NCBI GenBank assembly: GCA_004295565.1
Contig: AP019416.1
Coordinates: 1,178,001-1,242,000, forward strand
Source: Vreelandella olivaria
Lineage (GTDB): Bacteria > Pseudomonadota > Gammaproteobacteria > Pseudomonadales > Halomonadaceae
Length of the DNA: 64,000 nt
Direction of reading: 5' to 3'
In this document: positions 29,096-39,052 of the stretch, piece after piece
Layout: the number at the start of each line of letters is the position of its first letter
Numbering within the stretch: the first letter of the stretch is position 1
Notes under the pieces: model-generated
Database searches by the model: none
What the model saw: the letters and a program-made list of their open reading frames with translations, nothing else
Told to the model about the DNA's origin: nothing
Position numbers and translations under genes: made by a program

Positions 29096-29623
29096 ATGAT
29101 CATTGCTTCAGAACGGCTGGGATTGCGTTACTACAGGCCCGAGGATGCCGCACCGGTCTTTAATATCTATATGGGCGACCCTGGCTCAGCGAAGTACCTG
29201 GCTCGGCAGCCACACAGTGGCGTCGAGCAAACAGGACGAATGCTCAAGAAGCTCTCGAACCCTGAAAGCCTGGTAGCCAATGGCATGTGCGTCTGGGTAA
29301 TAGAGGCAATTAGCTACGTTACTGCTGTAGGGCTGATAACCGTTGCCAAGGATGATGCGTCGATGGCTGTTCACTTCGGCATCGGCACCCCATACAGGGG
29401 CCGCGGGTTCGCAGCAGAGGCTTTGGCGCTAACCGCCCAGTACTTGCTCGCAACGGGTCAGGCGGCAGGCGTTAGCTCTTTCACAGACGTGGAAAATGCT
29501 GCCGCTCAAACGGCTCTGGTCAAAGCGGGATTCGTGCTTACTGGAAGAGCTCCGAGTTTTTACCAATCTCCACAGCAGGGCGGAGAATACAGAGATGTTT
29601 ACCGTTACCAGTACAGAGTTTAA
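29096..29623 (+). CDS. GNAT acetyltransferase, RimJ/RimL type
   Basis: Intact, 175 aa. The start IASERLGLRYYRPEDAAPVF is the typical RimJ/RimL opening. MAVHFGIGTPYRGRGFAAEALALTAQYL carries the acetyl-CoA loop (RGRGFA) and VENAAAQTALVKAGF the closing helix. It probably modifies an amino-terminal or small-molecule amine; the substrate is not indicated. It is 170 bp after the phosphatase-like gene and apparently a separate unit. Confidence 0.88.
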   Translation: MIIASERLGLRYYRPEDAAPVFNIYMGDPGSAKYLARQPHSGVEQTGRMLKKLSNPESLVANGMCVWVIEAISYVTAVGLITVAKDDASMAVHFGIGTPYRGRGFAAEALALTAQYLLATGQAAGVSSFTDVENAAAQTALVKAGFVLTGRAPSFYQSPQQGGEYRDVYRYQYRV

Positions 29624-29773
29624 TTAATGTTAGCCCCCGAGTCGTTTTGCTCCAGCTTCGGTGCGTCAAGGAGGTGAGTGCCTTACACAGCGAGATCAAG
29701 TCGATGTGCATCTCGCACCAGCTTCAAATGCCTAGTGCGTTTACAGGCTTTTCTAATCCTCCATGAGATCACG

Positions 29774-30055
29774 TTAATTCAATGCATCGTACTTTCGGAC
29801 GTCAGCACGCATCCTCCCGCTCCATTGATTGACAAACTGTACGGTCTCGTCGGCGTTTATATGAGCCGTCAGGGCAGCTTGATCAACCCAACGCTCCAAC
29901 ACGATCAATCGTCCGACGTCCGCGTGATCCACTGCGGCGTCATAAGAAATGTTTCCATCACGTCGCCGCGTGGTGGCGGCAAGTGCTTTTAGGTGGGTCA
30001 TAAATCGCGCTAATTCAGCCGGGGCAACGTATAAATATCCGGTAACGATGAGCAT
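29774..30055 (-). CDS. Antibiotic biosynthesis monooxygenase (ABM) domain protein
   Basis: Intact, 93 aa, a ferredoxin-like single domain. LIVTGYLYVAPAELARFMTHLKALAATTRRRDGNISYD and LIVLERWVDQAALTAHINAD match ABM/YgiN-type quinol or quinone monooxygenases. The ATG at 30055 with GAGGAA upstream is preferred to 30088. It follows the MDR oxidoreductase gene by 60 bp on the same strand and so is probably in the same transcript under the divergent LysR regulator. Confidence 0.85.
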   Translation of the reverse strand: MLIVTGYLYVAPAELARFMTHLKALAATTRRRDGNISYDAAVDHADVGRLIVLERWVDQAALTAHINADETVQFVNQWSGRMRADVRKYDALN

Positions 30056-30115
30056 GTTTTGTTCCTCAAAATACCGCCGCTGGAGCAAGGAATTACTGTG
30101 ATCGGCGGCAATAAT

Positions 30116-31150
30116 TTACTCTTTAACGACAAGCACGACCTTACCTTGAACGCCGCCTTGCATAGCTCGCTGATGCGCAGCCGGTGCTTCTGCCAACGAA
30201 TAGGTACTGTCGATCACGATCCGAATGGTACGGTCGTCGAGTAAGCGACTGGCTTGCGCCAGCAGCATTCCGTTTGAGTGCACCTGTAGTGAGGAAACCG
30301 TAATTCCTAGCCTGTCGGCTTCATCCCTGGCAGAAAAGCCCAAGGGGTTGACCAGAAAGAGCGAGCCGCCTGGTTTAATAATGCTGAGGAAGCGTTCCAT
30401 GTTCGGGCCACCCACAGCGTCAAGCACAAGATCCACGTCATGTGCGACCGTTTCGGCGGCTGCCTTGGTGTAATCAATGAAGTCGTCAGCACCCAGCTCA
30501 CGAAGAAGCCCTTCATGCTTACCTGAAGCAACCGCGATCACACGCGCCCCTTTCCATTTGGCGATTTGAACCGCTAGATGCCCCACGCCACCGCCAGCCC
30601 CATTGATCAAGACGGTCTTGCCTTCGAGCGGGACAGGCACATGCTGGAATGCCTGGAAGGGGTTTAGTCGGTTGTGGCCAGGATCAACCATAAACTGCCA
30701 AACAGTAAGCAGTGACATCGGGGCACCTGCTGCCTCGACATGAGAAATCCCCTTTGGCTTCAACGCCAGGTGGCTTTCAGGAACGCTGACATATTCGGCA
30801 TAGGTGCCGCTGCCCGTCATCAGGTCTTCGGGGAAACGCACCATTGCAAAGACACAGTCACCTACGCTGACCTTGGAAACCCCGTCGCCTACGGCAGCAA
30901 TGACCCCTGACACATCGGTGCCTAATATCAGCGGGAAGCTGGGGCTAGGCTGCCATTCTGGAGGTAGCGCCCGATAGCCGTCGCGCAAGTAAAGGTCTGG
31001 TGGGTTAAGACTTGCCGCATGAACCTGGATAAGCACTTCACCGGCCTGTACTGCGGGTCGGGGCGTATCTTCGTAAAGCAAGACCTCAGGGCCACCGAAG
31101 CTATGCAGTTGCACTGCTTTCATCATCTCGTTCATCACAATCTCACTCAT
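30116..31150 (-). CDS. Zinc-independent medium-chain dehydrogenase/quinone reductase
   Basis: Intact, 344 aa. AASLNPPDLYLRDGYR, then FPLILGTDVSGVIAAVGDGVSKVSVGD is the GroES-like domain; INGAGGGVGHLAVQIAKWKGARVIAVAS is the Rossmann fold that binds NADPH. The zinc-ligand Cys residues of classical alcohol dehydrogenases are absent, indicating a QOR/crotonase-like enoyl or quinone reductase. An in-frame ATG at 31123 (MKAVQLHSFGG) also fits family starts. Divergent from LysR at 31225. Confidence 0.88.
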   Translation of the reverse strand: MSEIVMNEMMKAVQLHSFGGPEVLLYEDTPRPAVQAGEVLIQVHAASLNPPDLYLRDGYRALPPEWQPSPSFPLILGTDVSGVIAAVGDGVSKVSVGDCVFAMVRFPEDLMTGSGTYAEYVSVPESHLALKPKGISHVEAAGAPMSLLTVWQFMVDPGHNRLNPFQAFQHVPVPLEGKTVLINGAGGGVGHLAVQIAKWKGARVIAVASGKHEGLLRELGADDFIDYTKAAAETVAHDVDLVLDAVGGPNMERFLSIIKPGGSLFLVNPLGFSARDEADRLGITVSSLQVHSNGMLLAQASRLLDDRTIRIVIDSTYSLAEAPAAHQRAMQGGVQGKVVLVVKE

Positions 31151-31224
31151 GAATAGTCACATGGCAAATAGTAAGAAAGTTCCTTGTCGTTGATAATAGT
31201 GCGTAGATTCGTTTTAATAATTCC

Positions 31225-32126
31225 ATGAAGGAACAAATTGGATTAGACCGCCTCACGGGCCTTATAGCATTTGCACGCGCCGGTTCCTTAGGCAGCTACA
31301 CCGCTGCGGCGCGCTCGTTGTCTGTTTCGCCCTCTGCGATAAGCAAAAGCATTCAGCGGTTGGAGCGTCACTTCGGCGTCTCTCTTTTCACTCGTACGAC
31401 ACGGTCGCTGTCTTTCACAGACGAGGGCCGCGACTTGCATGGACGTGTGCTAGCGCTGCTGCGCCAAGCAGAAGAGATAGAGCAGGTGGTGAAGTCTGCT
31501 CGTACCGAGCCCGCAGGCACGTTACGAATTGCGACATCCCTTCCATTGGGGCTGCATTTGATTGCACCTGCTATTAAGGACTTTCGAACACGCTACCCGA
31601 AGGTAACGATCGACCTGCGGCTGAGCGACCACATCGTCGATATGGTTGAAGAGAGCATTGATCTTGCAGTACGGATCGGAGAGCTTGCGGATTCGTCACT
31701 TTTGTCCAGGCGACTCTCACCTTACAGGCTCTCTTGTTACGCTTCGCCCGACTACCTGGCTAGGTATGGTGCTCCCGAGCATCCAGATGAACTGGTGGGG
31801 CACGAAACGATCAATTTGCGTTACCAAAGTACGGGACAACTTTTTCGCTGGCCCTTCCTGATCGGCGAGAAGGAGATCGAGATAGTGCCATCTTCCCCTG
31901 TCATCGTTGACTCAAGCGAAGCCGTCATCGCCGCTATGACAGCGGGTGCAGGCATCGGAATGGCTGCAAGTTTCATGGCTGCCCCGCGGGTTAGGCGAAA
32001 GGAACTTATACCCATACTGCCTGACTTCGACGTAGAACGGCATAATATCGTTGCACTATGGCCGCAGAGTCGGCGCACCAACCCGCTGTACGCGCCTTTA
32101 TCGATATGTTGATCGAACGGCTTTGA
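31225..32126 (+). CDS. LysR family regulator (frameshift near the end)
   Basis: About 300 aa. The HTH is [39 protein letters not shown]; the effector domain has [31 protein letters not shown] is lost near 32086; restoring it changes the tail to [15 protein letters not shown] with the stop at 32124-32126. The 74-bp divergent spacer to the oxidoreductase gene should carry the regulator's T-N11-A sites. Confidence 0.9.
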
Positions 32127-32489
32127 ATAGCTTTGTGTCGTTTCGGAGAGTGTCATTTTGACAGCGGCTGCTGGCTGAAGACGCACCAGTATTATCGTTC
32201 CCCGTTCCTTTGCAGCAGTTGGCCACACTGTTTATTGACCCAAATGGGTCAATAAACAGGAGTAACACCGACAGCCAGCGCAGCCAGTTGCGTGGCGCAC
32301 AGGGCTCGAAAGATTGCATTGTGTTGCTACTGGCGCCCCTGATCGATCGCTTGCGCGAGTACTAGCTTCGTCAGCTGCCATGCCTATGAGATTAAAGCGC
32401 TGTTCGAACAAAACCTGCCGCTTTGCAAACTTGATGCGCATATAATGCGCGCATATTATGAGTTTATAGTTCCGCGCGAGGATTGAACC
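32127..32489. other. Non-coding stretch with a perfect inverted repeat and the ccd promoter
   Basis: No gene is supportable here. The stretch holds the perfect palindrome at 32229-32258, then 200 bp without visible coding, and the TATAAT of the ccdA promoter at 32441-32446, set in a near-palindrome (GCGCATATAATGCGCGC) that may be the CcdAB operator. Confidence 0.5.
32229..32258. repeat. Perfect 13-bp inverted repeat
   Basis: TGTTTATTGACCC and GGGTCAATAAACA are exact complements around AAAT. No T tract follows on the plus strand, and the low GC of the arms makes it a poor terminator. It could be an operator, or a target or end of a lost mobile element. Confidence 0.6.
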
Positions 32490-32733
32490 ATGCACGCTGC
32501 TGAAGTGACCAAATCCACCCGAAAACCAACGAACCATCGCTAGATAGTACGCTTCTTAAAGAGGCAAAAGCTTGGGAATCAATGTATCGAGATCCGCAGA
32601 GGCAGGGATTGCGGCAGCTGTGAGGCGGCATGAGCAGGAGAAGTGGCTGGAAGACAATGCCAGCGCCCTGGCAAGCTCGAACGCATACGTGGAAGCTAAC
32701 GGTTTGCCTCTCGCACGGCACCGTCAGTTCTGA
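32490..32733 (+). CDS. ccdA: CcdA-type antitoxin (two frameshifts)
   Basis: About 81 aa when two lost bases (near 32538 and 32570) are restored. SLDSTLLKEAKALGINVSRSAEAGI is the ribbon-helix-helix DNA-binding domain; AAAVRRHEQEKWLEDNASALASSNAYVEANGLPLARHRQF is the CcdB-binding tail, closely matching chromosomal CcdA proteins. The stop overlaps the ccdB start by one base (TGATG). A TATAAT -10 box lies 45 bp upstream. Confidence 0.85.
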
Positions 32734-32838
32734 TGGCTCGTTTCGACGTTTTTGAAAATGAGGGTGGGACTGGCTATTTGCTGGACGTTCAGTCAGACCT
32801 TTTCAGCGGCTTGAACTCCAGAGTTGTTGTGCTGCATG
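32733..32838 (+). pseudogene. ccdB: CcdB-type toxin, N-terminal fragment
   Basis: The first 33 codons (MARFDVFENEGGTGYLLDVQ, SDLFSGLNSRVVV) are a clear CcdB start, the DNA-gyrase poison partner of CcdA. After RVVV the similarity stops abruptly: the normal continuation (PLxPxxxAPxP) is missing and the sequence changes character. About two thirds of the toxin, including its C-terminal gyrase-binding residues, is absent. The antitoxin is thus retained with a dead toxin. Confidence 0.85.
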
Positions 32839-32841
32839 TGT

Positions 32842-33063
32842 TAGCTCTGCTCGTTAATAGTCGCAAAACAGTGTGCAGCATCCAGGTCTTTGAATAACAC
32901 TCCAGCCATAGAATCAATAAATACGCTTAGCTTGGATGCCAGCTCCTTTTCACCCGCACTATTAGTACTGCTTATAGCAACACTGTGGGTGGTATGGGAT
33001 GCCCAAAGGCATGGTTTCCCCGTTTCGTAATACGTACACAGGACGACAGTCTTCGTAAGAATC
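32842..33063 (-). pseudogene. Unassigned minus-strand coding remnant
   Basis: Directly after the AraC stop the minus strand reads DSYEDCRPVYVLRNGETMPLGIPYHP and, after one presumed lost base, AISSTNSAGEKELASKLSVFIDSMAGVLFKDLDAAHC before a stop. The composition looks coding, but no start codon or family is evident. It meets the ccdB break point, so it may be what displaced the rest of ccdB. Confidence 0.3.
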
Positions 33064-33944
33064 CTAGCTGCGTTGTTGCGTCCGATACGCTGTAGGGCTG
33101 ACCCCTATCTCCGCACGGAAGCGGTTGCTGAAATGGCTACTGGAGCCAAAACCGCAGCGCAGCGCGATCTCAGTCATATTTAGCGAAGTTTCCGCCAACA
33201 AGTGTCGCGCCTGGGTAAGGCGACGGTGCAACACATAACGATGGGGCGGGTAGCCAGTGGTCTGTTTGAACATGCGGGCGAAGTGGTAGTCGCTTAGGCC
33301 AGTGATGCCCGCCATGTCTTTCAGTGTGAGCGGTTGGTTCAGGTGATGCTCGATAAACTCCACCACTCGCTTTAATTGCCACGTAGGCAGCCCACCCGTC
33401 GGGCGCAGAGTCGGCAGACGGCGCTGGCTGTAGTGGCGTAGGGTGTGTATCAATGCCGTTTGGGTGGCGGAATCCAGCGCTAATTGATCCAGCGGGTCTT
33501 GCCAGTTGCTTTGCCCAAGGGTGGTGCAAAACAGCTGAGTGAGCAGGGCGTCCTCGGCAAAGTCGATTTCGTCCAGTTGTACACGTTGGCCATCTTTATC
33601 CCATACCTGTTCGATCAACTGGCTCAGGTGAGTGTCGCTGAAATAGAAATGCAGATGTGAGATAGGCCCGCGTACTTCCCAATTGGTGTCCAGGTTGGCG
33701 GGCATTAAACACACGCTGTTGCTGGTCGCGCTGGCAATGGTTTGTGAACCCTGCCAGCGCAGGGAGTTCTCTGCACCGTTAAGATAAACGCTCAGAGTGT
33801 GGTGGTTTGAGTGAATGTTCTCAATACGGTCTTTTAAGTTACTCCAACGTGCCAGCGCCATGCCGTTTTTTAGCTGGTGCTACTCACCAGACGCGCCTGC
33901 GTCTGTCTCATCCTGGGATAGTGGTTCAAGGTATCGGTGAACAT
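33064..33944 (-). CDS. AraC family regulator (frameshift near the start)
   Basis: About 293 aa. The long C-terminal frame contains FIEHHLNQPLTLKDMAGITGLSDYHFARMFKQTTGYPPHRYVLHRR and ETSLNMTEIALRCGFGSSSHFSNRFRAEIG, the two HTHs of AraC. An in-frame ATG at 33861 would give 265 aa, but with one C restored near 33896 the frame extends to ATG 33944 (MFTDTLNHYP), which has GGAG upstream. Divergent from the EamA exporter at 34112, its likely target. Confidence 0.88.
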
Positions 33945-34111
33945 TGGCGGCTCCTGGGCACTGCGTTAACAGTACTCAGGCTTAGCACGAAACTCAATCC
34001 AGCGAACCACTCAACCGCAAGAATAGACAAACTGGCGCAATCGCGGGCAAGCCAACCAGCCGGGGTGAGCCGACACTATGGCTGACACTAACCACTCTGG
34101 AATGGCGAGCC

Positions 34112-35006
34112 ATGAATAGCTTTTGTATATCTCAACGGTTCTGATCTGGGGCTCGACCTGGCTGGCTATTGCCTGGCAAGTGGGCGACGTGGCAGTGCCG
34201 GTCTCGGTATTCTATCGTTTTCTCATCGCCGCGCTGGTGTTGTTAGCCGGGCTTACGTTGTTTCGCCGGCGCCAGGCTCTGCAGGCCAGGGATCATCTTT
34301 TCTGCCTAGTGCAGGGTGGCTGTGTGTTTGGTCTGAATTTCTACTGCTTCTATACCGCTGCGGGTTATCTCCCCAGCGGCCTGATCGCTATTCTGTTTTC
34401 GATGTCGATACTGTTTAATGCGGCCAATGGCTACCTGTTCTTTCGCACACCGGTGCCGCGAGTATTTTACTTGGCACTGGCCCTTGGTTTGCCGGGTATG
34501 GCGCTGATTTTCTGGCAAGACCTGGTCACGGTTGAGGCTACCTGGGAACTACTGGGTGCCATTGGCTTGACGTTGCTGGGTACCTACGGGTTTTCGCTGG
34601 GCAATATGGTGTCGGTCAGGCACCAGCGACGTGGTCTACAAATCAACACCACCAACGCCTTTGCCATGCTGTATGGGGGGATGTTGATGGGGGTGATTGC
34701 CTGGACGCAGGGGCCAGTTTCAGCCTGCCAGCGGAACCGATATATCTAGGTGCCCTGGTTTATTTAGCGGTAATAGGATCGGTGGGAGGCTTTGGTGCCT
34801 ACTTTATGCTGGTTGGCCGTATTGGGGCCGGTAAAGCGGCCTACGCTACGGTACTGTTTCCTTTGGTTGCGCTGGCACTGTCAACGGTATTCGAGGGTTA
34901 CCAGTGGCATGCGGATGCACTTATAGGGTTAGCAATGATTGTGAGTGGCAACCTGCTGATGTTTAACGCCCATCGTTGGGTCTGGCGGTGGCGGCAGCCT
35001 GTTTAG
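34112..35006 (+). CDS. EamA/DMT family exporter (two frameshifts)
   Basis: About 298 aa with ten predicted membrane segments. VLIWGSTWLAIAWQVGDVAVPVSVFYRFLIAALVLL is the classical first EamA helix pair; GGFGAYFMLVGRIGAGKAAYATVLFPLVALALSTVFEG is the second repeat. Single bases are lost near 34127 (T run) and near 34712. The ATG at 34112 restores the first helix. It is divergent from an AraC regulator and resembles exporters of amino acids or drugs. Confidence 0.87.
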
Positions 35007-35067
35007 TGACGAATAAAGAGGTCTCTGTATTTCAGGCACGCCACAAAGCCGAATCCAAGGAGGCGCT

Positions 35068-35405
35068 GTGAATCTTCTGTTTATATGCAGCGAAAATAGG
35101 CTACGTAGTCCGACCGCTGAACGTGTCTTTTCGCTTATCCCGGTATTCAAACAATCGGGGCAGGCACGGGGGCGAATGCTAAAACCCCTGTTTCTTGGGA
35201 TTTAATTAAGTGGGCTGACATCGTTCTGGTGATGGAGAAGAGCCACCGGGAGGAGGTAACCAAAACGTACGGGGAACTGCTAAAGGGAAAGCGGCTAGTC
35301 TGTCTGGATATTCCCGATCACTACGAGTTCATGCAGCCTGAACTCATCAAATTGCTCACGGAAAGGGTACCAGGGTATGTACAACTATCTTCAGTCGAAA
35401 CATAG
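35068..35405 (+). CDS. Small tyrosine-phosphatase-like protein, copy 2 (frameshift)
   Basis: Starts with GTG (VNLLFICSENRLRSPTAERVF, AGGAGG upstream); a G is lost near 35132. The remainder matches copy 1 almost residue for residue (TPVSWDLIKWADIVLVMEKSH, KGKRLVCLDIPDHYE, ERVPGYVQLSSVET). The catalytic CX5R is intact, so this copy may be active if the frameshift is an assembly error. It lies 61 bp after the EamA gene. Confidence 0.8.
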
Positions 35406-35713
35406 CGAGGAGCCAGGCTGAGCGCGGCACGCTTGGCAACATCGTGGCGACCAGCGTGGCGCCGATGAGCGTAAGGCTTGTCGGCGCGTGATGCGATGTT
35501 GTGATGCGATGTGTGATGCGATAGCTCCTAGCGGTCGCTCCTTGCGAATTTTGGGGATCGGCAACTTGGCAGCCAACACCAGCACAAAGCAGGTCAGCAC
35601 AAGCACCTTGCTGCCAGTATAAATAACAAATGGGCGAGAAGGCGGATCCAGGCATTGGGGGGGCAGGCAGTGACATGGCATCGCTCCAGGGCAGGGCCGT
35701 TGACGGCCTGGCC
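35406..35713. other. Intergenic segment with tandem TGTGATGCGA repeats
   Basis: At 35488-35523 the sequence contains three imperfect tandem units of about 12 bp (GTGATGCGAT, each followed by a GT-rich spacer). The minus strand has an open frame without a recognisable family. I see no supportable gene here. Confidence 0.4.
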
Positions 35714-36535
35714 TCACACCATCTGCAAGGACTGCTTGCGCGTTGGCGGAGGAAAGGCGGCGTCGATCTGAGCCAGGTCATCGTCGTCGAGTCTGACGGT
35801 ATCTGCCTTGGCGTTCTGTTTGAGGTGATCCAGATTTACGGCTTTGGGAATAGCGATCACCCCGGGATGGCGCAGTGACCAGGCGAGGGCGACTTGCGCG
35901 GGGGTGGCGCGGTGTTTGTCGGCGATGCGTTGTGGGATGGCGTCATGCAGTAGCGCGCCGCCCTGGCCGATGGGGCAGTAGGCCATGAGCGGCATGTTTT
36001 GCTGTGCTTGCCAGGGCAGCAGGTCGACTTCAATGCCGCGTGCTTCGGGGTTGTAGAGCACCTGATTGGTGGCACAAGCGGGCGCGTCGAGTTCTGTCAA
36101 GTCGTCAGTGTCGAAGTTGGACACGCCCCAGCGTTGGATCTTGCCCTGCTCGCGCAGCCGTTCAAAGGCTTCCACTGTTTCGCTCAGCGGGTACTGACCG
36201 CGCCAGTGCAGCAGGTAGAGATCGATAGTGTCGGTGCCCAATCGGCGCAGGCTGCGCTCGCAGGCGGCTTGAACACCCTTGGCGCTGGCGTTGTGCGGGT
36301 AAACCTTGCTGACCAGATACACCTCATCGCGCCGGTCACGGATGGCTTGGCCCACGATTTCTTCAGCACCGCCTTCCGCATACATCTCGGCGGTATCGAT
36401 CAGGGTCATGCCCAGATCCAGGCCTTCCCGCAGTGCCCTGACCTCAGCACGTCGCTGCCCGGCATTCTCGCCCATATGCCAGGTGCCCTGGCCGATACGG
36501 GGTACGCTTACGCCGCCTAGTTCGATCGTTTGCAT
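35714..36535 (-). CDS. Aldo/keto reductase
   Basis: Intact, 273 aa. TIM-barrel NADPH reductase with DTAEMYAEGGAEEIVG (catalytic Asp and Tyr), LVSKVYPHN (Lys), and IDLYLLHWRG (His), the AKR tetrad. IPKAVNLDHLKQNAKA is the NADPH phosphate region. It resembles AKR5/YeaE-like methylglyoxal or aldehyde reductases. The intergenic region to the permease gene behind it is 143 bp; no operon partner is evident. Confidence 0.9.
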   Translation of the reverse strand: MQTIELGGVSVPRIGQGTWHMGENAGQRRAEVRALREGLDLGMTLIDTAEMYAEGGAEEIVGQAIRDRRDEVYLVSKVYPHNASAKGVQAACERSLRRLGTDTIDLYLLHWRGQYPLSETVEAFERLREQGKIQRWGVSNFDTDDLTELDAPACATNQVLYNPEARGIEVDLLPWQAQQNMPLMAYCPIGQGGALLHDAIPQRIADKHRATPAQVALAWSLRHPGVIAIPKAVNLDHLKQNAKADTVRLDDDDLAQIDAAFPPPTRKQSLQMV

Positions 36536-36678
36536 ATCTCCTCCCGGTTGTGAAGCTGTTCCTACGCGTGCTCATCAAGCTGAATCGACCACCATCGAGG
36601 CAATATAAATGAGCCGCTGATACCGACCGAGCCCAGTACGTAATTCAGTCAAAGCAATTGTCAGTCAAAAATAGTCGC

Positions 36679-37932
36679 TCATGCCATCAGTGGCGCCACA
36701 AGGAGGCCGCCGGCCAGCCATAGCATCGCAATAACGACAAGGCTACGCAGAACCCAGGTGCCTGCCCTGCCCCTGCGCCGCCATGGTCATGATGATGCTC
36801 ATGGCCATGCTCATGTCCATGGCCCGAATCAGCGTGTTTGGCCCGGTACCAGAGAAACACCAGTACCGCGGATATGGCCAGGAATATCAGGTTGAGTATG
36901 AAACCGTAATTCACCTTGAAATGGTCACGTTCCGTTGCCGTTTGTAAGGTTGCGGCATCCGGCAGCAGGCCGAACGCCGCGAAGCCGTAATGCATGATTA
37001 GGGAGACAAATACCAGCCCACAAAGCAGCAACGCTAGAATATACAGCGACATCTTCCATCCATAATATTGTGCGTTAATCCTCAGAACCGGCAGTACCAC
37101 CAAATCCGAAAAATAAAGGCCATGACGCCCGCGAAGCTGACGCCGTTACCGAAAAGCACCGCCGCCAAGGGAATATTCCCCATGGAACCGATAAAGGTGA
37201 AAAAGGCAGCAAAAGGGCCGATCAACGTTTGAGCGAGCAGGGATAAAAGCCCAGATCACCTTCTGTCTGGCCAGCGCCAGGAAAAAAGCCCATGGAAGAA
37301 GCTTTCAGGCACGAAGGCGGCAATCACGCCCGCCACGGTAAAGCCGATTAACACATCCTTCCATACCATCTGCCATTCCATGACATAGGTCATGCCGATC
37401 TGCTGCCAGCCCTCACGGCTGGTCAGTTTTGACTGCCAGCTCGCCTGCTGATCGCCATGCTGATGCTCTTCATCGCCATTATGCAGCCGCTCCTGGCTTG
37501 TTTAATCAGCTTTTGGGATTGGTGATGCGAATGAAAAGCCAGGCAAAAGGATCAGCAGGATACCGCCGATATACTCAGCCACCACGAACTGCCACGCCAG
37601 GAAGATCGAGATGACGATACCCAGCTCAATCACCAAGTTGGTGGAGGCGAGCAGAAACGCAACGGAGGGCGCTAATCCAGCCCCCTTTTGGAACAGGCTA
37701 CGCGTGGTGGCCAGCGCGGCAAAGCTGCAAGAACTGGAGATAAAGCCAAAGAAGGTGCCCAGCGCCATGCTGCGCGGGCCGGTTTTGCCCATGGCTTTTG
37801 CATACGTTCCTTCGTTACCAGCACTTGTATCAGGCTGCTGATGATATAACCCAGTACGAATGCCCAAAGGGCCATCCAGAAATAACCGGTACTGGTAAGC
37901 GCAGCCTGATGCCAGAGGCTGAAAAAATCCAT
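36679..37932 (-). CDS. UPF0718/YraQ-type permease with His-rich loop (multiple frameshifts)
   Basis: About 419 aa after restoring at least four bases (near 37800, 37530-37430, 37240 and 37105). It is polytopic and starts MDFFSLWHQAALTSTGYFWMA. MALGTFFGFISSSCSFAALATT has the SSSCSxAA motif, typical of this permease family (SO_0444-like). Near the C-terminus there is HADSGHGHEHGHEHHHDHGG, a His-rich cytoplasmic stretch, suggesting divalent metal handling (Zn, Cu or Ni). No neighbouring metal regulator is apparent. Confidence 0.82.
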
Positions 37933-38045
37933 ATTGGCTCCGGTTGATTAAACACAGACCTAGTAAAAGCTAGCAAGGTTTAGCGGAATCAACAAAGGTG
38001 GCCATCTCTTATCATGGTTGCTGTAGAGGCGGCATCACCCCATCC

Positions 38046-38955
38046 TCAGTCACCAGCCCAGACAGGATGTTCAGCGAGCCGCTCTTCCAAAAACGCCGCA
38101 AACGCCCGTACTCGAGGTGGCACCAACTGACGCTGGGGCATCACCGCGTAGATGCCGGTTTCGGTTAATCGGTAATCCGGCAGCACCACGCTCAACTGTC
38201 CGCTGCGCAGGTATTGGTGGATGTGCCACATCGAGTGCTGTGCGATGCCCAAGCCGCCGAGTACCGCCTCAGTGAGCATTTCTCCTTGATTGCTGCGTAT
38301 GCGGCCGCCTACCTGTACTGCCTCGCTTTGCCCTTGTTTATCAGTGAGATGCCAGATGTCCTGCCGACGCCGATTGCTGGAAAGTACCAGGCATTGGTGA
38401 TCGATCAGGTCGCTGGGGCGTTGTGGGGCACCGTGGTGGGCCAGGTAGCTGGGAGAGGCGCACAGTACCCGCTCGTCATCGGCCAGGCGCCGAGCCACCA
38501 GGCTGGAGTCTTCCAGAATGCCAATGCGAATGCCCAGGTCATAGCCCTCGCCGACCAGGTCGACCACTTGATCCGTCAGGCTGACATCCAGGTTCAAGCG
38601 GGGTAGCGGTTAAGGAACTCCGGCAATAGCGGCGAAATATACTGACGCCCGAAGGAGTGGGGTAGGGTGACGCGCAGAGTGCCGGTGACGTTGTCGGCGC
38701 TGCCGCGTAGATTCTGGGTGAGTGTTTCCAGACCCTCCACCAAATCACGACCCTGTTCCGCCAGCGCCAGCCCTTCGGGGGTGGGGTGAAGGCGTCGGGT
38801 TGTGCGGTGCAGTAGGCGTACATTGAGGCCTTTTCCAATCGCTGAAGACGCTGGCTGGCCACGGCCACAGAGAGGTCAAGGCTGCGGGCGGCGGCGCTGA
38901 TCGTGCCCAGATCCACCACGCGAAGAAAGAGGGCGATATCGCTCAGACGATCCAT
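38046..38955 (-). CDS. LysR family regulator (frameshifts)
   Basis: About 303 aa. ALFLRVVDLGTISAAARSLDLSVAVASQRLQRLE is the HTH (Ser-Val-Ala in place of the usual Pro-Ser-Ala). The effector domain includes LTDQVVDLVGEGYDLGIRIGILEDSSLVARRLA. Single bases are lost near 38830 and 38610. Divergent from the MFS/AKR operon beginning at 39053, which it probably regulates. Confidence 0.88.
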
Positions 38956-39052
38956 GATGGCCTCATTATCAATAAAATATTGAAAGTCATTACATATCCT
39001 AAAGGTATCAAGGAGGATGATGCGGGTCTAGCATTCGTCTCATCACTCCCTG

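Noticed and set aside
38214-38606. Plus-strand ORF of 130 codons opposite the LysR gene
   Set aside because: Antisense to a clear LysR effector domain; no independent support.
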